Assembly: GCA_963682025.1 (NCBI GenBank)
Contig: OY821519.1
Span: 157,935,082 to 157,999,081, forward strand
Direction: 5' to 3'
Origin: Cordilura impudica
Lineage: Eukaryota; Arthropoda; Insecta; Diptera; Scathophagidae
DNA: 64,000 nucleotides
Shown here: positions 41,752 through 53,448 of the stretch, one piece after another
How the letters are laid out: each line of letters starts with the position of its first letter
Position numbering within the stretch: the stretch's first letter is position 1
Program-made: the position numbers and the translations under genes
Notes under the pieces: generated by a model
Seen by the model: the letters and a program-made list of their open reading frames with translations, nothing else
Database searches by the model: none
What the model was told of the DNA's origin: nothing

Positions 41752-42041
41752 GCTATGGTAAGGCCACAGTTACTCTCCGATTCGGCCCGGTTTCGGAGAG
41801 GCGCCGTTCATATACAGTCTGACGTAACCCCCCGACTGCAAAACTTATCCAATGGGCACGGTGACGCATGACACCCTGGATTAGGGGGTGGCAGTTCTTG
41901 GTCCTACACTCCTCAAAAGCCTGTCTGACAAGGGTGGCCCCGCCGGGAAACTACTATCTCGTAGATCCCATCAGCATAGCCTTTTGAATCATTGTGAAAT
42001 CAAGCCCCCGCACCACGTCAAGGTGACTGCCAACGCGAGGG
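41752..42041 (-). other. LOA 5' untranslated region
   Basis: This is markedly GC-richer than the window. It begins (minus strand) CCCTCGCGTTGGCAGTCACC and holds several complementary G and C blocks (GCGGGGGC, CCCGGCGGGGCC, CCCCCTAATCC). LINE 5' regions act as internal promoters, and some LINEs carry HDV-like ribozymes here; neither was demonstrated. Confidence 0.6.
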
Positions 42042-42052
42042 TAGGACTTGAT

Positions 42053-45014
42053 GAAAATCATTGTACAAACAACAGGGAATGCCCAGTTTATCAAAATAAA
42101 CTAACATTGAAAATGAAAAGAATAGGTTTGAAAGTTTAACAACCACAGAAAATATATGGACTATACACAAACATTCAAGGACTTTTAAATAACTTCGCCC
42201 AGTTGGAAATTATAGTCGAAAAAGGTTAAACCAGAGTTTATATTGCTCTCTGAAACTCATATCACAAATAACATTGATGAAAAAGAATATGAAATAAAAG
42301 AATATGATAACTATCCAACAATTTCGAATTCTTCGAAGACTGGAGGTGTAATATTATATATTAAAAAGCAATGGTATATAAATAAAATAAAGGAACATAT
42401 AGTAGACTCAAAGCATTGGATTAGTGCCTATATGGCTAAACGAGAACATATCTCATTTATTATAGTAATTGTTTATAGATCACCAAGCTGATCTAAATCC
42501 GAATTTTGTGATACATTTCAAGAGTTCCTAGATGAAATTTGTGAAAAAAGCTGTGATATTTTAATAGCAGGAGATTTCAATATAGACTGGTATAAAGATT
42601 TTTATAAAGATGAATTTGAAAGTGTTTTAAATGACAATGGGCTTAAACAAATTATAAGTGAATCAAGCAGAATAACGCAAACCTCGAAAACATTAATAGA
42701 CTACATAATAACGAACAATGAAGTAATCTCGGCAAAAAATAATATAAACAATAAAATAGCAGACCATGAATGCATAGACATTTTTATTGATTATGAAAGA
42801 AATTATCCTGAAAAACAAAATAAAGAAGTAGAAATTTTTAAATACAATAAAAATAGTTTTAAAAATGAAATAAATTCAATATTACAATATAATGAAATTA
42901 ATAATCTTAATGAATATGTCCATGATATTGATAGATGTTTTGAAAATACTATACAAAAATTTACAATAAAAAAGACAATAAATGAGAAAATTAACAATAA
43001 ATGGTTCAATAACGAACTCAGGCTTCTCAAACAAGAAAAAATAAACAAGTACCAAAAAGCTACCATAGAAAACACTTATGCAGCATGGAATAATTATAAA
43101 TCAATAAGAAACACTTACAAAGTTAAAATTGAAAATGAAAAACATAAATACATAAATAATAAAATAAATAACACAAGCAATCAAAAAGAAATGTGGAATC
43201 AAATAAAAGAATTAGTGATAAAGAAACCCAGAAATGTGATAAAAACTGTGATATTTAACCAAATAGAATATAAGGACAACTTAGATATAGCCAATAATTT
43301 TGATAATTATTTCGTAAATAGCATTGCTGATATAAGAAACTCCATTGAAACGTGCAATATGAAAATAAAATACCTGTGATAAATGTTAAATTTGAATTTC
43401 GTGCAATATCCTTATTAGAATTAGAAATTATATGTAAAAATATTAAGAAAAAACCTGACTATAAGAAAATATCAAGCAATATAATATTAGATAACTGGGA
43501 CATAACTGGCAATATTTTACTCAACATTATAAATAAATCCCTAGAAACAGGAGATTTCCCAGAAAATTGGAAGGAATCTTTAATTACCCCAATTGAAAAA
43601 GTAAAGAATACTAATATTTGCGAAGAATATCGCCCAATAAACATTCTAAAAACATTTGAAAAAGTTATGGAAAAAGTAGTCAAAAATCAACTTGAAAACT
43701 ATCTAGAACAGAATAAACTTTTATCGAAATACCAATCTGGTTTCAGAAAAAATTATTCATGTGAAACTGCATTGAACTACACAATAAACAGGTGAAATAT
43801 ATGAAGAGGAACAATAAAATACTGGCGATTTTTCTTGATTTCAAAAGGGCTTTCGAAACAATAGATAGAGACATTTTAATAAAAAAATTATACAGGTATG
43901 GAATTAAGGACAAAGAATTGAAATGGTTTCAGTCATATTTAACCAATAGAATGCAAATTACTAGAGTTAAGAACGTGGAATCAAGTGCAATAGAAAATGA
44001 CTATGGAGTACCACAAGGCTCCATATTAGGAGAACTCTTATTTATTATATACATAAATGTTATGGAAAAAGTATTGGAGAAGTGTGAAATTATTTTGTAT
44101 GCAGATGATACATTCATTTTTACGGAAGGAGAAACAGAAAATATATGCTACGAAAATCTTTCAAGTGATATGAACAATATTAATAAATGGCTAAAAATGA
44201 ACAAGTTAAAATTAAACGAAAGTAAAACCAAATTAATGGAGATAAATATGAATTCAAATATAACATTAAAAATAAATAATATAACAATAGAAAAAGTTAA
44301 CACTATTAAATATCTGGGTTTTATTATTGACAATGACTTAAAATTTAAAGAACACATTGAATACATATGTAAAAAAATCGGGAAAAAAATCGGATTTTTT
44401 AAACGAATAAGAAACAGCTTATCTAAAATCACGGCAATAAACATATATAATACAATTATTAAACCACATTTCGAGTATTGATCAACAGTTTTATACACAT
44501 GCTGTACAGATACACAAATAACCAGACTACAGAATTTACAAAATAAGGCAATGCGTGCAATATTAAAACTAAACAGATTTGCTTCATTAACATTTATGCT
44601 GAGTGATTTAAAATGGCTTAAAATACACAAAAGACTAGCACTAAATACAATAAACTTTATTAAAAAAATAAAAATTGGAGATGCTCCTGAATATTTGATC
44701 GAGCAAATAAGATATGTTGGGGAGGTTTAACCATATAACCTGAGGAATGCTTTAGATTTCAGGATACAACGAGCAGACACCAGCGCGATGCAAAGATCGC
44801 TGTTTTATAATGACTAAGCATTTACAACAAGATGCCAATTGATGTGAAAAACGAAACTAATAACAATATATTTAGAAAAAAAATATCATCTTTTATTAAA
44901 AATTTTAATATATAGCAGAGCTAAATTTCTGTAAAGTTATTAAATGATATGTAATTTTCAAAAGTATTAATAAAATACTACTTACTACAAAAAAAAAAAA
45001 AAAAAAAAAAAAAA
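42053..45014 (+). mobile_element. CR1/L2-like LINE with poly(A) tail
   Basis: A single ORF2 with APE endonuclease and RT but no RNase H ends in a 26-base A run (44989-45014). The motif DFKRAFETIDRDILIKKLYRYG and GVPQGSILG...LLFIIYIN place it near CR1/L2-type LINEs. No ORF1 is seen, so the copy is 5'-truncated. The left edge is approximate, being somewhere between the LOA target copy (42052) and the first coding sequence (about 42140). Confidence 0.75.
42140..44900 (+). pseudogene. CR1/L2-like LINE ORF2
   Basis: The endonuclease starts near 42150 with LLNNFAQLEIIVEK and, after a frameshift near 42222, continues KPEFILLSETHI. TGA at 42489-42491 interrupts YRSPS. The core has ILIAGDFNIDWY, LIDYIITNN and ADHECIDIF. 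A frameshift near 43370 opens the RT (YRPINILKTFEKVMEKVV), and another near 43790 leads to FLDFKRAFETID, YGVPQGSILG and LYADDTFIF. TGA at 44479-44481 and TAA near 44728 break the C-terminal part. The YADD catalytic box is intact. At least six lesions mean it is dead. Confidence 0.85.
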
Positions 45015-45902
45015 GAACACCGCGTAAAAAGAACACCAGAAAAAAACCGCCTTCTTCGTCTTGAGTTTGCATGTGCGCATATTGACAAAGTTCAACATAT
45101 TCTGGAGTGATGGCCATGCTAAGATATGGAGAAAAAGAAATGCGGATATGCAGCTAGAAAACTTAATACCAACTATCAAGCATGGCAGTGGGAGCGTTAT
45201 GGTTTGGGGAGCTATAGCAGCGTCTGGCGTTAGCAAGTTGGTTCTTGTTGAAGGCATTATGGATCGATGCCAATATAAAAGTATATTGGAGGAAAGTTTG
45301 AAGCCATCTGTGGAATGCTTGGGCCTTGGGGAAGGTTGAATTTTCCAACAAGTTAATGACCCCAAGCATGCTGCATTTGTTAAAGGATGGCTTCTTTATT
45401 ACCCCTCAATACCCCTCCGCAAAGTCCGGATTTAAATCTTATAGAGCACGTTTGGGAGCATTTGGAGTGAAAAATTCGACAAACCATAATTACAGATGCC
45501 AAATCACTGAAAAAAGCATTAATGGAGGCATGGAGCAAAGTGACTCCGGAAGAAATAACCAATTTGGTTTCATTCATGTACCGACACACGCAAGCTGTAA
45601 TAGATAACGGTGGTGGACCAACTAAGTACTAAAACTAAACAAAACAACATGTATTTAAATATTATTAGTAACTTTTTGTTAAGTACACTTTGTTATGTAC
45701 ACTTGTTATGTACACTTTTGTCATACCACATTTTTGTTATTTTGTAGGTTTTTTTGTTAAAGGACATATAAATTAATTTAACTTTTATTTTTTTATGAAT
45801 AAAGATGATTTTCGAAAAAAGCTATCATTAATGTTGATATAAAATAAATATTTTTTCAGAATAACACTATATGAGACTGCATGTAGACTTAATCCTTCAC
45901 TG
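45015..45902 (+). mobile_element. Tc1-like transposon, 3' part
   Basis: Transposase sequence begins right at the LINE poly(A) and the element ends at CCTTCACTG followed by TA (45903-45904). The reverse complement TA-CAGTGAAGGATTAAG is a standard Tc1/mariner terminus. The 5' half is absent here; the helix-turn-helix fragment at 36241 may belong to it. Confidence 0.75.
45025..45631 (+). pseudogene. Tc1-like transposase, catalytic part, frameshifted
   Basis: Fragments in order are LLRLEFACAHIDK, then (frameshift) FWSD at the first catalytic aspartate, where the expected following E is replaced (SDGHAKIW). Next come GSGSVMVWGAIAASGVSKLV, FQQVNDPKHAA (second D of DD34E), and after further shifts NLIEHVWEHL with the E, and MEAWSKVTPEEITNLV. 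At least three frameshifts make it non-functional. The GSGSVMVWG and NDPKHA motifs are diagnostic for Tc1. Confidence 0.82.
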
Positions 45903-45904
45903 TA

Positions 45905-47140
45905 GCTTCTGGCATGCGCTGTACCCATTACAAGATTATTATATACTAAATTCGATTTCTATACCATATACCACCATGTGGTCAGGCCATTATGACTTTG
46001 CGTTGATGTTTATAACTACCAAAAATATATGACCCAATATTAATATTATTTGCGATGTCCGTCTGTCCGTCCGTCTCTGTGTCCATGTAAACCTTGTAAT
46101 CAAACTACAGGTCGCAAATACGAATATATTTTGATGTTTTTTTATTTATTTATTTAGTCTAGTCTATGAAAATCAATCCTTACAGACAGTATAAGTAATT
46201 GTATAATTGTGATTAACAAACACACATTTTTAATTAAGCGTTCAAAAACAAAATATGATGTTTAATAACATTAATAAGTGGAAATCCTAGGAAATTTTAT
46301 TTTTTCATTAAATATAGACCCTAAAGGTATGCTAATCAATTATATCCAATTCATAAATCAACACAAAAAACAAACTCATTTTTATTACAAACACATTAAC
46401 AAATTTAATAAACACATGCATAGCATTGCATAATTTTATGTATGTGTTAGTAGCAATTTTAAATGCAATTTACTCAAAACAAAGGAAAAAATTTAAAAAT
46501 CTGTAAATCTGCAAAACGGCGAAAAAGAAATACCTTTCAAATAATATACGTTTGGTCAAAATCGGGATAAAACGGTAGAACAAAACATCATTGACAAGAA
46601 ATCGCCTAGCCTATTAATATTATAGATTTACAGATAAATCAATAAGACATACAATTCATTAAAAATTTTACATATTTTCATCAAAGGGTCAGCATTTGCG
46701 TAATTCGCACGAAAAACTTGAAGATATAATGGGATGAAAGAGCGTGTTGATCGTCGTGGAACAATAAATTAAATATTGTTCAGCAGGAAATCAGAACAGA
46801 CATCACCATTTATCAAATTTGTTAGGAAAGCAGCATTCAGCATAGTCCTACGACTTTTTAATGTACGCAATTTAATTTTTCGCCTTCGCTTACGAATAGA
46901 CGTGTTTTTAATAGCGCTCCAAAAAACCTGCGATTTAATCTGTGACAATAAATTAAAAAAATATAAAACAAACAATTTGGTGAAAAACGCTAAAAATATT
47001 GACAATTTAACAAAAAATTAAATAAAAGTTATCGTATATAAACAATAAAAAAAAAACACATTTAATATTTAAATCTGTGTGCCATTTTTCATTTCTTTAA
47101 TTTTGTACTTATTTGATTTTATAAAAAAAGGGGGTTGTAA
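45905..47140. other. Intergenic, no gene recognised
   Basis: It contains GTCCGTCTGTCCGTCCGTC (46061-46079), a repeat motif common in fly transposon fragments, and AT-rich sequence. A weak frame at 46776-47021 has a mirrored frame on the other strand and no family likeness. TCATTAAAT...CCTAAAGGTATGCTAA.CAAT near 46300 resembles 17660-17745 inside the MITE, so part may be a related fragment. Confidence 0.4.
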
Positions 47141-47158
47141 CCGGCTTTTCTCTTAAAT

Positions 47159-48182
47159 ATGAGCTTTGAATACTTATCAATTGATCTCTGGGCGCAATGT
47201 AAAAAAAACTCTTATAGCAGACTTCGTCAAATGCTTTACTTGTGGCCTTAAATACCACTTTTCACCTTGTTCGCCACTACTTCAGACCGAATACTCTTCT
47301 ATGAGTAGCGAAATTAAGAAACTATGGAAATGCACTGCATGCAAGGAGGGAACGAGAAGAAGCAAATTTCCTAACAACCTATACGTGACTGAAATACACA
47401 ATGAACAAAGGAAAAAACAACGTAAAGAGGATGACGACAATATCGACAATGATAAAAACAAGAGATTCAAAGAAACAATATCAGTTAACTCTGTGTATGC
47501 AAATGTATGTAATGTACGAACAGATGTATCAGAGCTTAAATCCGATATCAAAGAAATCAATAGCAGCATCCAACAACTCAATAATTCTCTAATACAATCT
47601 CTTGCACAAATTACGGACTCACTGAAATCTCTTACAAGCCAGGTCAATGAACTCAAAGAACAGAACATAGAGAAAGAAACGCGTATGCAAAAAATGGAAG
47701 TCAAGGTCAACTCTCTTGAACAACAATTATTAAATAAAAACATAGAAATAAATAACATACAAAACAAAGAAACTGATGCTACTGAAATAATAAAAACAAT
47801 TGCTGCAGCGGTTGATGTTGAAATCAACAATAACGATATAAGCAATGCATATCACATCAAAAGCAAAGAAAAAATCATCATTGAATTTTGTTCGCTAAAT
47901 AAAAAAAAAGAACTGATGAGTAAGATAAAGAGACATAGAGTTAATGCAGAAGTTTTAAACAACAAAAACTCTATAGCCAACTATAGCACTAATCCTGATG
48001 GAAGTAATAACATCAACAACAAAACCTCCAAAACAAATAATGATAAAGAATTTATTTACATCAATGACCATCTTACAGCACACAACCGACACTTGTTATG
48101 GATGGCAAAAAAGAAGGCGAAGGAATGCGAATGGAAATTTGTATGGATACGAAATGGACATGTTGTTGCAAAGAAAAATTAA
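47159..48182 (+). pseudogene. LINE ORF1, PHD-like finger and coiled coil
   Basis: The likely ATG is at 47159 (MSFEYLSIDLWAQCKK). A frameshift in the A run near 47205 joins it to the long open frame ending at 48182, which by itself has no ATG at its start. The order is a PHD-like Cys/His cluster (KCFTCGLKYHFSPC, then WKCTACKEG), a charged linker, and a coiled coil of about 110 residues (NVRTDVSELKSDIKEINSSI through NSLEQQLLNKNIEI). The C-terminal domain matches the FP/ORF1p type (LTAHNRHLLWMAKKKAKEC, KFVWIRNGHVVAKKN). Such proteins bind LINE RNA as trimers in known relatives. Apart from the shift the frame is complete. Confidence 0.8.
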
Positions 48183-50469
48183 AACTCCTCTCCAATATTA
48201 ATACATAATGCTGCTGATATCGAAATAATTTCTTAATTAAATAAATCAATATATGTTATTTATTTAATTTACACAATATATTATAAAAATAAAATGAACA
48301 ATACACAAAAAATAGACAATTTTAATCAAATTGATAAAAAATTTTAAGTTATCCCCTGTCGTTAGTTTACTTAAACATTCGGTCTTTACGAACTAATTTC
48401 GCATCATTTTTAGCAACAATTCACAATATTATACACACAATTAAAATAATTATTTTGGTTGAAACAAACATAACAGACAACGAAAATGATTTCTATAAAA
48501 TAAATGGTTCTTTTTTCACTCCACATAAATAGAAAAGGAAAAGGAGGGAGTATAGCAATTTACATCAGAGAAAACATAGAATACACACAAAAACAATTGA
48601 TCCCTAACTTTTTTGAATGTTTGCAAATTGACACTAACATCAATAATGAGAGTCTTACTATAATGTCAATATACAGACCTCCACATCTTAATAAGAACAA
48701 GTTTATAGGAGAAGTTGATGAAATGATAAACACAATTAAAAAACAACAAAATGTTTTGCTTGTTGGTGATATTAATATTGACATCTCTCAACAAAATGCA
48801 ATAACAACAAAATATCTTGACACCATGTTGACAAATGGGCTACAGTGTCTAATAAATGAATGTACACGAGTTGATCATATCTTTGTAAGGAATAAACAAA
48901 CAACTACAAAAGTCAATGCAACAATAATAACAACATGCATATCTGACCACTATGCTCTTTTCTTTTGTCTCTCAAACAAAGAAAAAGAAATTACTTGTGA
49001 AAATAATTTACCACAGGGTTCTACTATAAGATGCTATAAAGTTAACCGTCATTTACAAAATCTTAATTGGAGCGAAGAATTAAAACTTAATAACGCAAAT
49101 GAAATATACCAAAAAATTAAAAACAATTTTAGTGATATATACTCAAAATCAGAAACAAAACAAATAAAAAAAGCAAGAAATTTAAAACAGTGGATGAATC
49201 AAGAATTAATAAAAATGTGCGAAACACGGGATAAACTTTATAAAAAATGGATAAACAATAAAAACAATAAAATATATGAAACAGAATACAAAAAAAAATA
49301 GAAATTTATTAAATAAAAAACTTTTTTATGCCAAAAACAACTATTACAAAAATCAGTTCTGTGAAAATCGGAAAAATATTCGTGTTACTTGGTAGTTAAT
49401 TAACGAAATTATGGGTAAGCAAACAAGCAACATTGATAAATCTATAATAAAAAAATTTTAAAACCGAAAACTTAACTGAAATAGCTAACAACTTTGCAAT
49501 TAAATTTAAAGATAACGTTCAAAGTATTGTGCATAACTGCAATATTCAAACAATTTTTAACAGAACGTTGTTTTTAGAAAATTCAATGTTAATGGAAAGT
49601 ACAAATGAAGAGGAAATATTTAGAATACTTAACAACTTAAATATTAAAAAAGGACCTGGTATAGATAAAATAAGGCCTAAAGATATTAAACATAATGCTC
49701 GCTTTTTAACACCAATTGTCACTAAATTCGTAAACGCCAGCTAAGATAACTCTACAATACCAGAATTACTAAAAACATCACTGATTCGACCTATTTACAA
49801 AAATGGAACCAAAACTTTTTATAATAACTACCGGCCAATATTTATACTACCTGTTATTGAGAAGATACTGGAAGAAGTTGTGTGCAGGAGACTAACAAAA
49901 TTCATAGAAAAGTATAAAATTATTAATAAAAATCAATTTGGTTTCCAAAAGGGTAAAAACATAAATATGCTACTCGGAAATTTTTCTAATCATATCAATG
50001 AAAGTCTTAGCACCAATAATCACTGTTTGACACTGTTCATTGATTTCAGCAAGGCTTTTGTCCTCTTTCTCATAATAAACTACTACTAATGCTACATAAA
50101 TGTGGAATACGAGGAAATTGTTTAAAATGGTTTAAAAACTACCTTAAAATCAGGTCATATTGTGTAAAAATTAACAACAATCTCAGCTGCAAAACGTCGG
50201 TAGAGTATGGTGTTCCACAAGGATCCAAATTAGGACCAATATTATATATAATATATGCCAATGACATGTTGAACACCTTAAATAAAAGCACTACATTCGC
50301 ATACGCTGACGATACCGCCGTTGTCGTTGTCCACCAAAATATTCAAACGGCTGGTGAAATTATGCAAGACCAACTCAATACTGCCCAACAATGGTGTCAT
50401 GATTACGGTTTGGCAATAAATGCAAACAAGACAAAAATCATGCATATAAGACCGCCATACCTCCATTAT

Positions 50470-50910
50470 GAAAACATCTTATATATTAAAAGAATTTATG
50501 AATAAACTTTGCATTCAAGATTTTTTCAATATTTTTCTTCTCTCAAACCTCTATAACTAGAGTTCAATTAACGTAGGATATTGACATAGGTCTAAGAACA
50601 CTCAGTGGTTCAAGCTCCTTCTTTTGAGCTATTAACTGCTTAAATTCGTTGGGTTTGAGGAAAGTTATGCGTGGAGAATCAACTTTACTTTTACTGTACG
50701 TTAACTTATCTTGGCATATTTTGGCATTACTGTACGTTAACTTCTCTTGGCAAATTCAATAGGTTTTCAACTTTACTTTTACTTTACGTTAACTTCTCTT
50801 GGCATATTTTGGCATTACTGTACGTTAACTTCTCTTGGCAAATTTTGGTATTATATTATAAAAATTAATATAATATAATATAATGCTGCGGAGCAGCAGG
50901 GGTCCTCTAG
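50470..50910 (+). mobile_element. Helitron-like non-autonomous insertion
   Basis: The segment interrupts LINE ORF2. Its 3' end has the perfect hairpin TGCTGC-GGA-GCAGCA (50884-50898), then GGGTCCT and CTAG ending at 50910, followed by T. That arrangement (hairpin a dozen bases before CTRR, insertion next to T) is the Helitron signature. The 5' end is not clear; a TC start was not found. It carries no gene. Confidence 0.6.
50677..50860. repeat. Tandem repeat in the Helitron-like insert
   Basis: Four copies of a ~40-bp unit built on TTACTGTACGTTAACTTCTC and TTGGCA(T/A)ATT occur in tandem, in two slightly different forms that alternate. Confidence 0.8.
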
Positions 50911-51949
50911 TAAAATTAAAATTTCACAACATAGATTGCTTACACCAACAAACATACAACAATCAAAATGATAAATGTTCGATATACATTGAAATAGTTG
51001 ACACCTACAAATACCTTGGTGTCACCGTAGATAACAACTTTAAATGGAAGCCACATGTAAAAAATCTTCAAAAAAAAAAAACTACGTAAATCCGCATACA
51101 TGTTACATCAGTAATTGCTCAACACATAATGTGCTACGGCAAGCCTACTACGCTCTAGTAGAATCACACCTAGGACATGGTATCACAGCATGGGGCAGCT
51201 CAACACACTGCACAAATCTCTAAAAATCTCAAGATAGAATCCTAAAGATACTACTGAGGAAACAAAACTACAACAACATTGTAAATAACACCACAACTAC
51301 AATACAAGTAAACACAACTGCAATACAACAAAACTCTATAAACAACAACATAATTAACCAAAATAACAATACTCAAAGAAACAACCCAACCAACAATTCA
51401 CGCAGAAGAAAAAAATCAAACGTCGCTAAAATTAATGTTGCAAAGGAAACTAACATACTCAATATTAACAGCATCTTCAAAACAACCTTGGTCAACGAGT
51501 TTTATAACGATGTTAGATGCCTTCATCCTATAGATCATGATTACAACACAAGAAGAAAAGCGCAAGGAAAATACAAAATACCTAAATATATTAATAGCTA
51601 TGACAAGAGTGCACTTAAAGTCACACTTCCAACAGTCATGAATATGGTACCGAAGGAAATCCTAGACACAACAAACCAACATAAAAGAAAAAACTAGCAA
51701 AAATCACAATTTTTTCTCTTTTTATTTTTCCTGCAGATAAGCCACACGGCTTCGCAGGGTTAGTTAAGATGAATTGTTAAAAAATTTTGAAAATAAAATA
51801 ATAAATAATAATAAAAAAAAAAAATCCATATATCCAATAAAGACGAGTTGTCTAAGATGAAAAATCATCAACAGGGTTCAAAGAAGAAATTATTTTTGAA
51901 CAGACTCGATGCGTTTACTATGAACATTATATTAAGGATCCCAAATTAA

Positions 51950-52560
51950 TGAAATCTACTCTAGAAAAGGATCTATGAACTCCTTTGCCAATCGTCTAAT
52001 AAAAGCCAGCACACCACGAGGTTTATTGATTGTCATCGTAATATGTTGTACAAAATTTAATTTTATGTCAAACAAGATTCCAAGATTCAGAAATTCTTTT
52101 ACCAACTCCAGCTGGCAGCCCCCAAAAGAGTAGTTTCCCAAGGCATTCCAGTTTCTAGAAAAGCGCATATGTTTACATTTTTTATATTTAAATCCATCAG
52201 GTTGAATTTACACCACATGTAAAAACTGTCTAAATCTAGTTGAAGGTATATTTGATCAGATAGTTTTTTATAACTAAGGAAGATTTTCACATCATCAGCA
52301 TACATACGAACGTTGCAAAATTTAATAATATTCTGTCGTATGTTATTAAATTTCCATTAATGAAGAGTGCGAATAGTATTGGTCCAAGGTGGCTACCTTG
52401 CGGAACACCAGAATTTACAATAATGTTTCTAGAGTTTATATAACTAAATCTAACACATTGTTTTCTCCACAAAATGTAAGACTTTAGCCAATTTAGAGTA
52501 TTGTTAGTAAATCCCATTAGATGTAATTTTTCAAGGAGAAGATATTTAGTGTATAAGCTT
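51950..52560 (-). pseudogene. LINE reverse transcriptase fragment
   Basis: Minus-strand frames give NTLNWLKSYILWRKQCVRFS, VNSGVPQGSHLGPILFALF, then MYADDVKIFLSYK in a shifted frame, then LVKEFLNLGILFDIKLNFVQ and TMTINKPRGVLAFIRRLAKE. These are the palm and thumb of a Jockey/CR1-type RT with an intact YADD. Neither the endonuclease nor a tail is present, so this is a short internal fragment. Confidence 0.75.
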
Positions 52561-52925
52561 CAATCGGCCATAGGATAAACGCTATGAGATCGACTTATAT
52601 TGCCATAATATCAAAATTATTATATATATCTTCTCAAATTGGGTTTGTCTATGTTCATTATATTTATTTATTAGTAGTCAAAAATTAAACATAGTCATAG
52701 CCCCCATATGAAGCTAATTCCCGATCTTCAATTAAATCTATCACTTAAATCTATCATATAAATATAGCGTCCGATATGAACTTTTTCATATCCGAAGGCA
52801 AAAAAGTTAATAACAATGCCACTCAAATTTGATTTATGCTTATTTTCTACATCTAATTAGTTGGACATAAGAGCAAGGGTCTCTAAACGCATGGTATAGG
52901 GTATCATATAGTCGGTATATAAATC
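52561..52925. other. Intergenic, nothing recognised
   Basis: This is AT-rich sequence with no open frame of family likeness. Confidence 0.5.
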
Positions 52926-52927
52926 GG

Positions 52928-53430
52928 CTATAATTTTCTTACTTGTTCTTTGTTCAACCTAGATTTTGTTCTGCTTACAAGTTTGTTAACCGTATTGTGT
53001 GTTTTAAACGCTAGATTGTATTTTTCTTTGTCATAAATATTCGAATTTTTAAACCGTTCTGAGTATTTTGGAACGTAAGTAACTGATTTGTACATTTTTC
53101 TTTGTTCCTGTTTGTCCGTCCTAGGTCTTTTATTGTTCACATGTTTTATTAAGTCATTAAAAGTTTTCTTTGGGAAACCATTCATTATTAAAATATTTTA
53201 ATCTTATCTAAATTTGATTTATGAAAATCTTTGTCGCTAATATCTAAAACTCTATTAATAAAATTTGTTCCTGTGTCAATAATTATTCGTTTTGGGTGTT
53301 TCGAGTAAAAGTTTATTAATCTGCTCGACGGTGTTGGCTTCTGGTACCAGTCTAGTTTTAGTAAGGTCCCTTGTCTTAACATTATGGAGTCGACATAAGT
53401 TAATTTTCCATAATTTGCTTCTTCCATCGT
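52928..53430 (-). pseudogene. Penelope RT, C-terminal part
   Basis: Frames 53427-53188 and 53185-52928 give LTYVDSIMLRQGTLLKLDWY, KPTPSSRLINFYSKHPK, INRVLDISDKDFHKSNLD and NGFPKKTFNDLIKHVN. The KPT...S.HP and NGFP steps are standard in Penelope proteins. A stop or shift at 53186 separates the two. Confidence 0.78.
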
Positions 53431-53448
53431 AAATTGGAGTTGTCGATA

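Larger units (their letters stand above)
36394..42041 (-). mobile_element. LOA-clade LINE, full length
   Basis: The 5648-bp element is flanked by 11-bp copies of TAGGACTTGAT at 36383-36393 and 42042-42052. On the minus strand it has a GC-rich 5' region, ORF1 and ORF2 (endonuclease, RT, RNase H), and a short 3' region ending in (CAATA)-type repeats. RNase H plus the GCPQGGVLSPLMW RT motif points to the LOA group (LOA, Bilbo, Baggins). ORF1 has one frameshift; ORF2 has one stop and two frameshifts, so this copy is inactive. Confidence 0.9.
48370..51697 (+). pseudogene. LINE ORF2 (endonuclease and reverse transcriptase)
   Basis: Endonuclease pieces are ILVETNITDNENDFYKINGS near 48450, then after a frameshift GGSIAIYIREN, LLVGDINIDISQQ and CISDHYALFF. 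RT pieces include KGPGIDKIRPKDIKHNARF, NYRPIFILPVIEKILEEVV, LFIDFSKAF, VEYGVPQGSKLGPILYIIYA and FAYADDTAVVVV, with stops at 49742 and near 50087. The thumb (TYKYLGVTVDNNFKWKPHV) resumes after the Helitron-like insert. The end carries HPIDHDYNTRRKAQGKY. YADD is intact, but there are many stops and shifts. Confidence 0.82.
47141..51822 (+). mobile_element. Two-ORF LINE (CR1/L2-like), Helitron-interrupted
   Basis: ORF1 (zinc finger, coiled coil, FP-type C-terminal domain) and ORF2 (endonuclease, RT, no RNase H) are followed by a 3' region with AATAATAAATAATAATAAAA ending near 51822. A non-LINE segment at about 50470-50910 splits ORF2. The left edge is approximate. Confidence 0.75.

Noticed and set aside
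46769..47021. Overlapping frames on both strands, basic and hydrophobic
   Set aside because: There is no conserved motif, both strands are equally open, and no splice or start context favours either.
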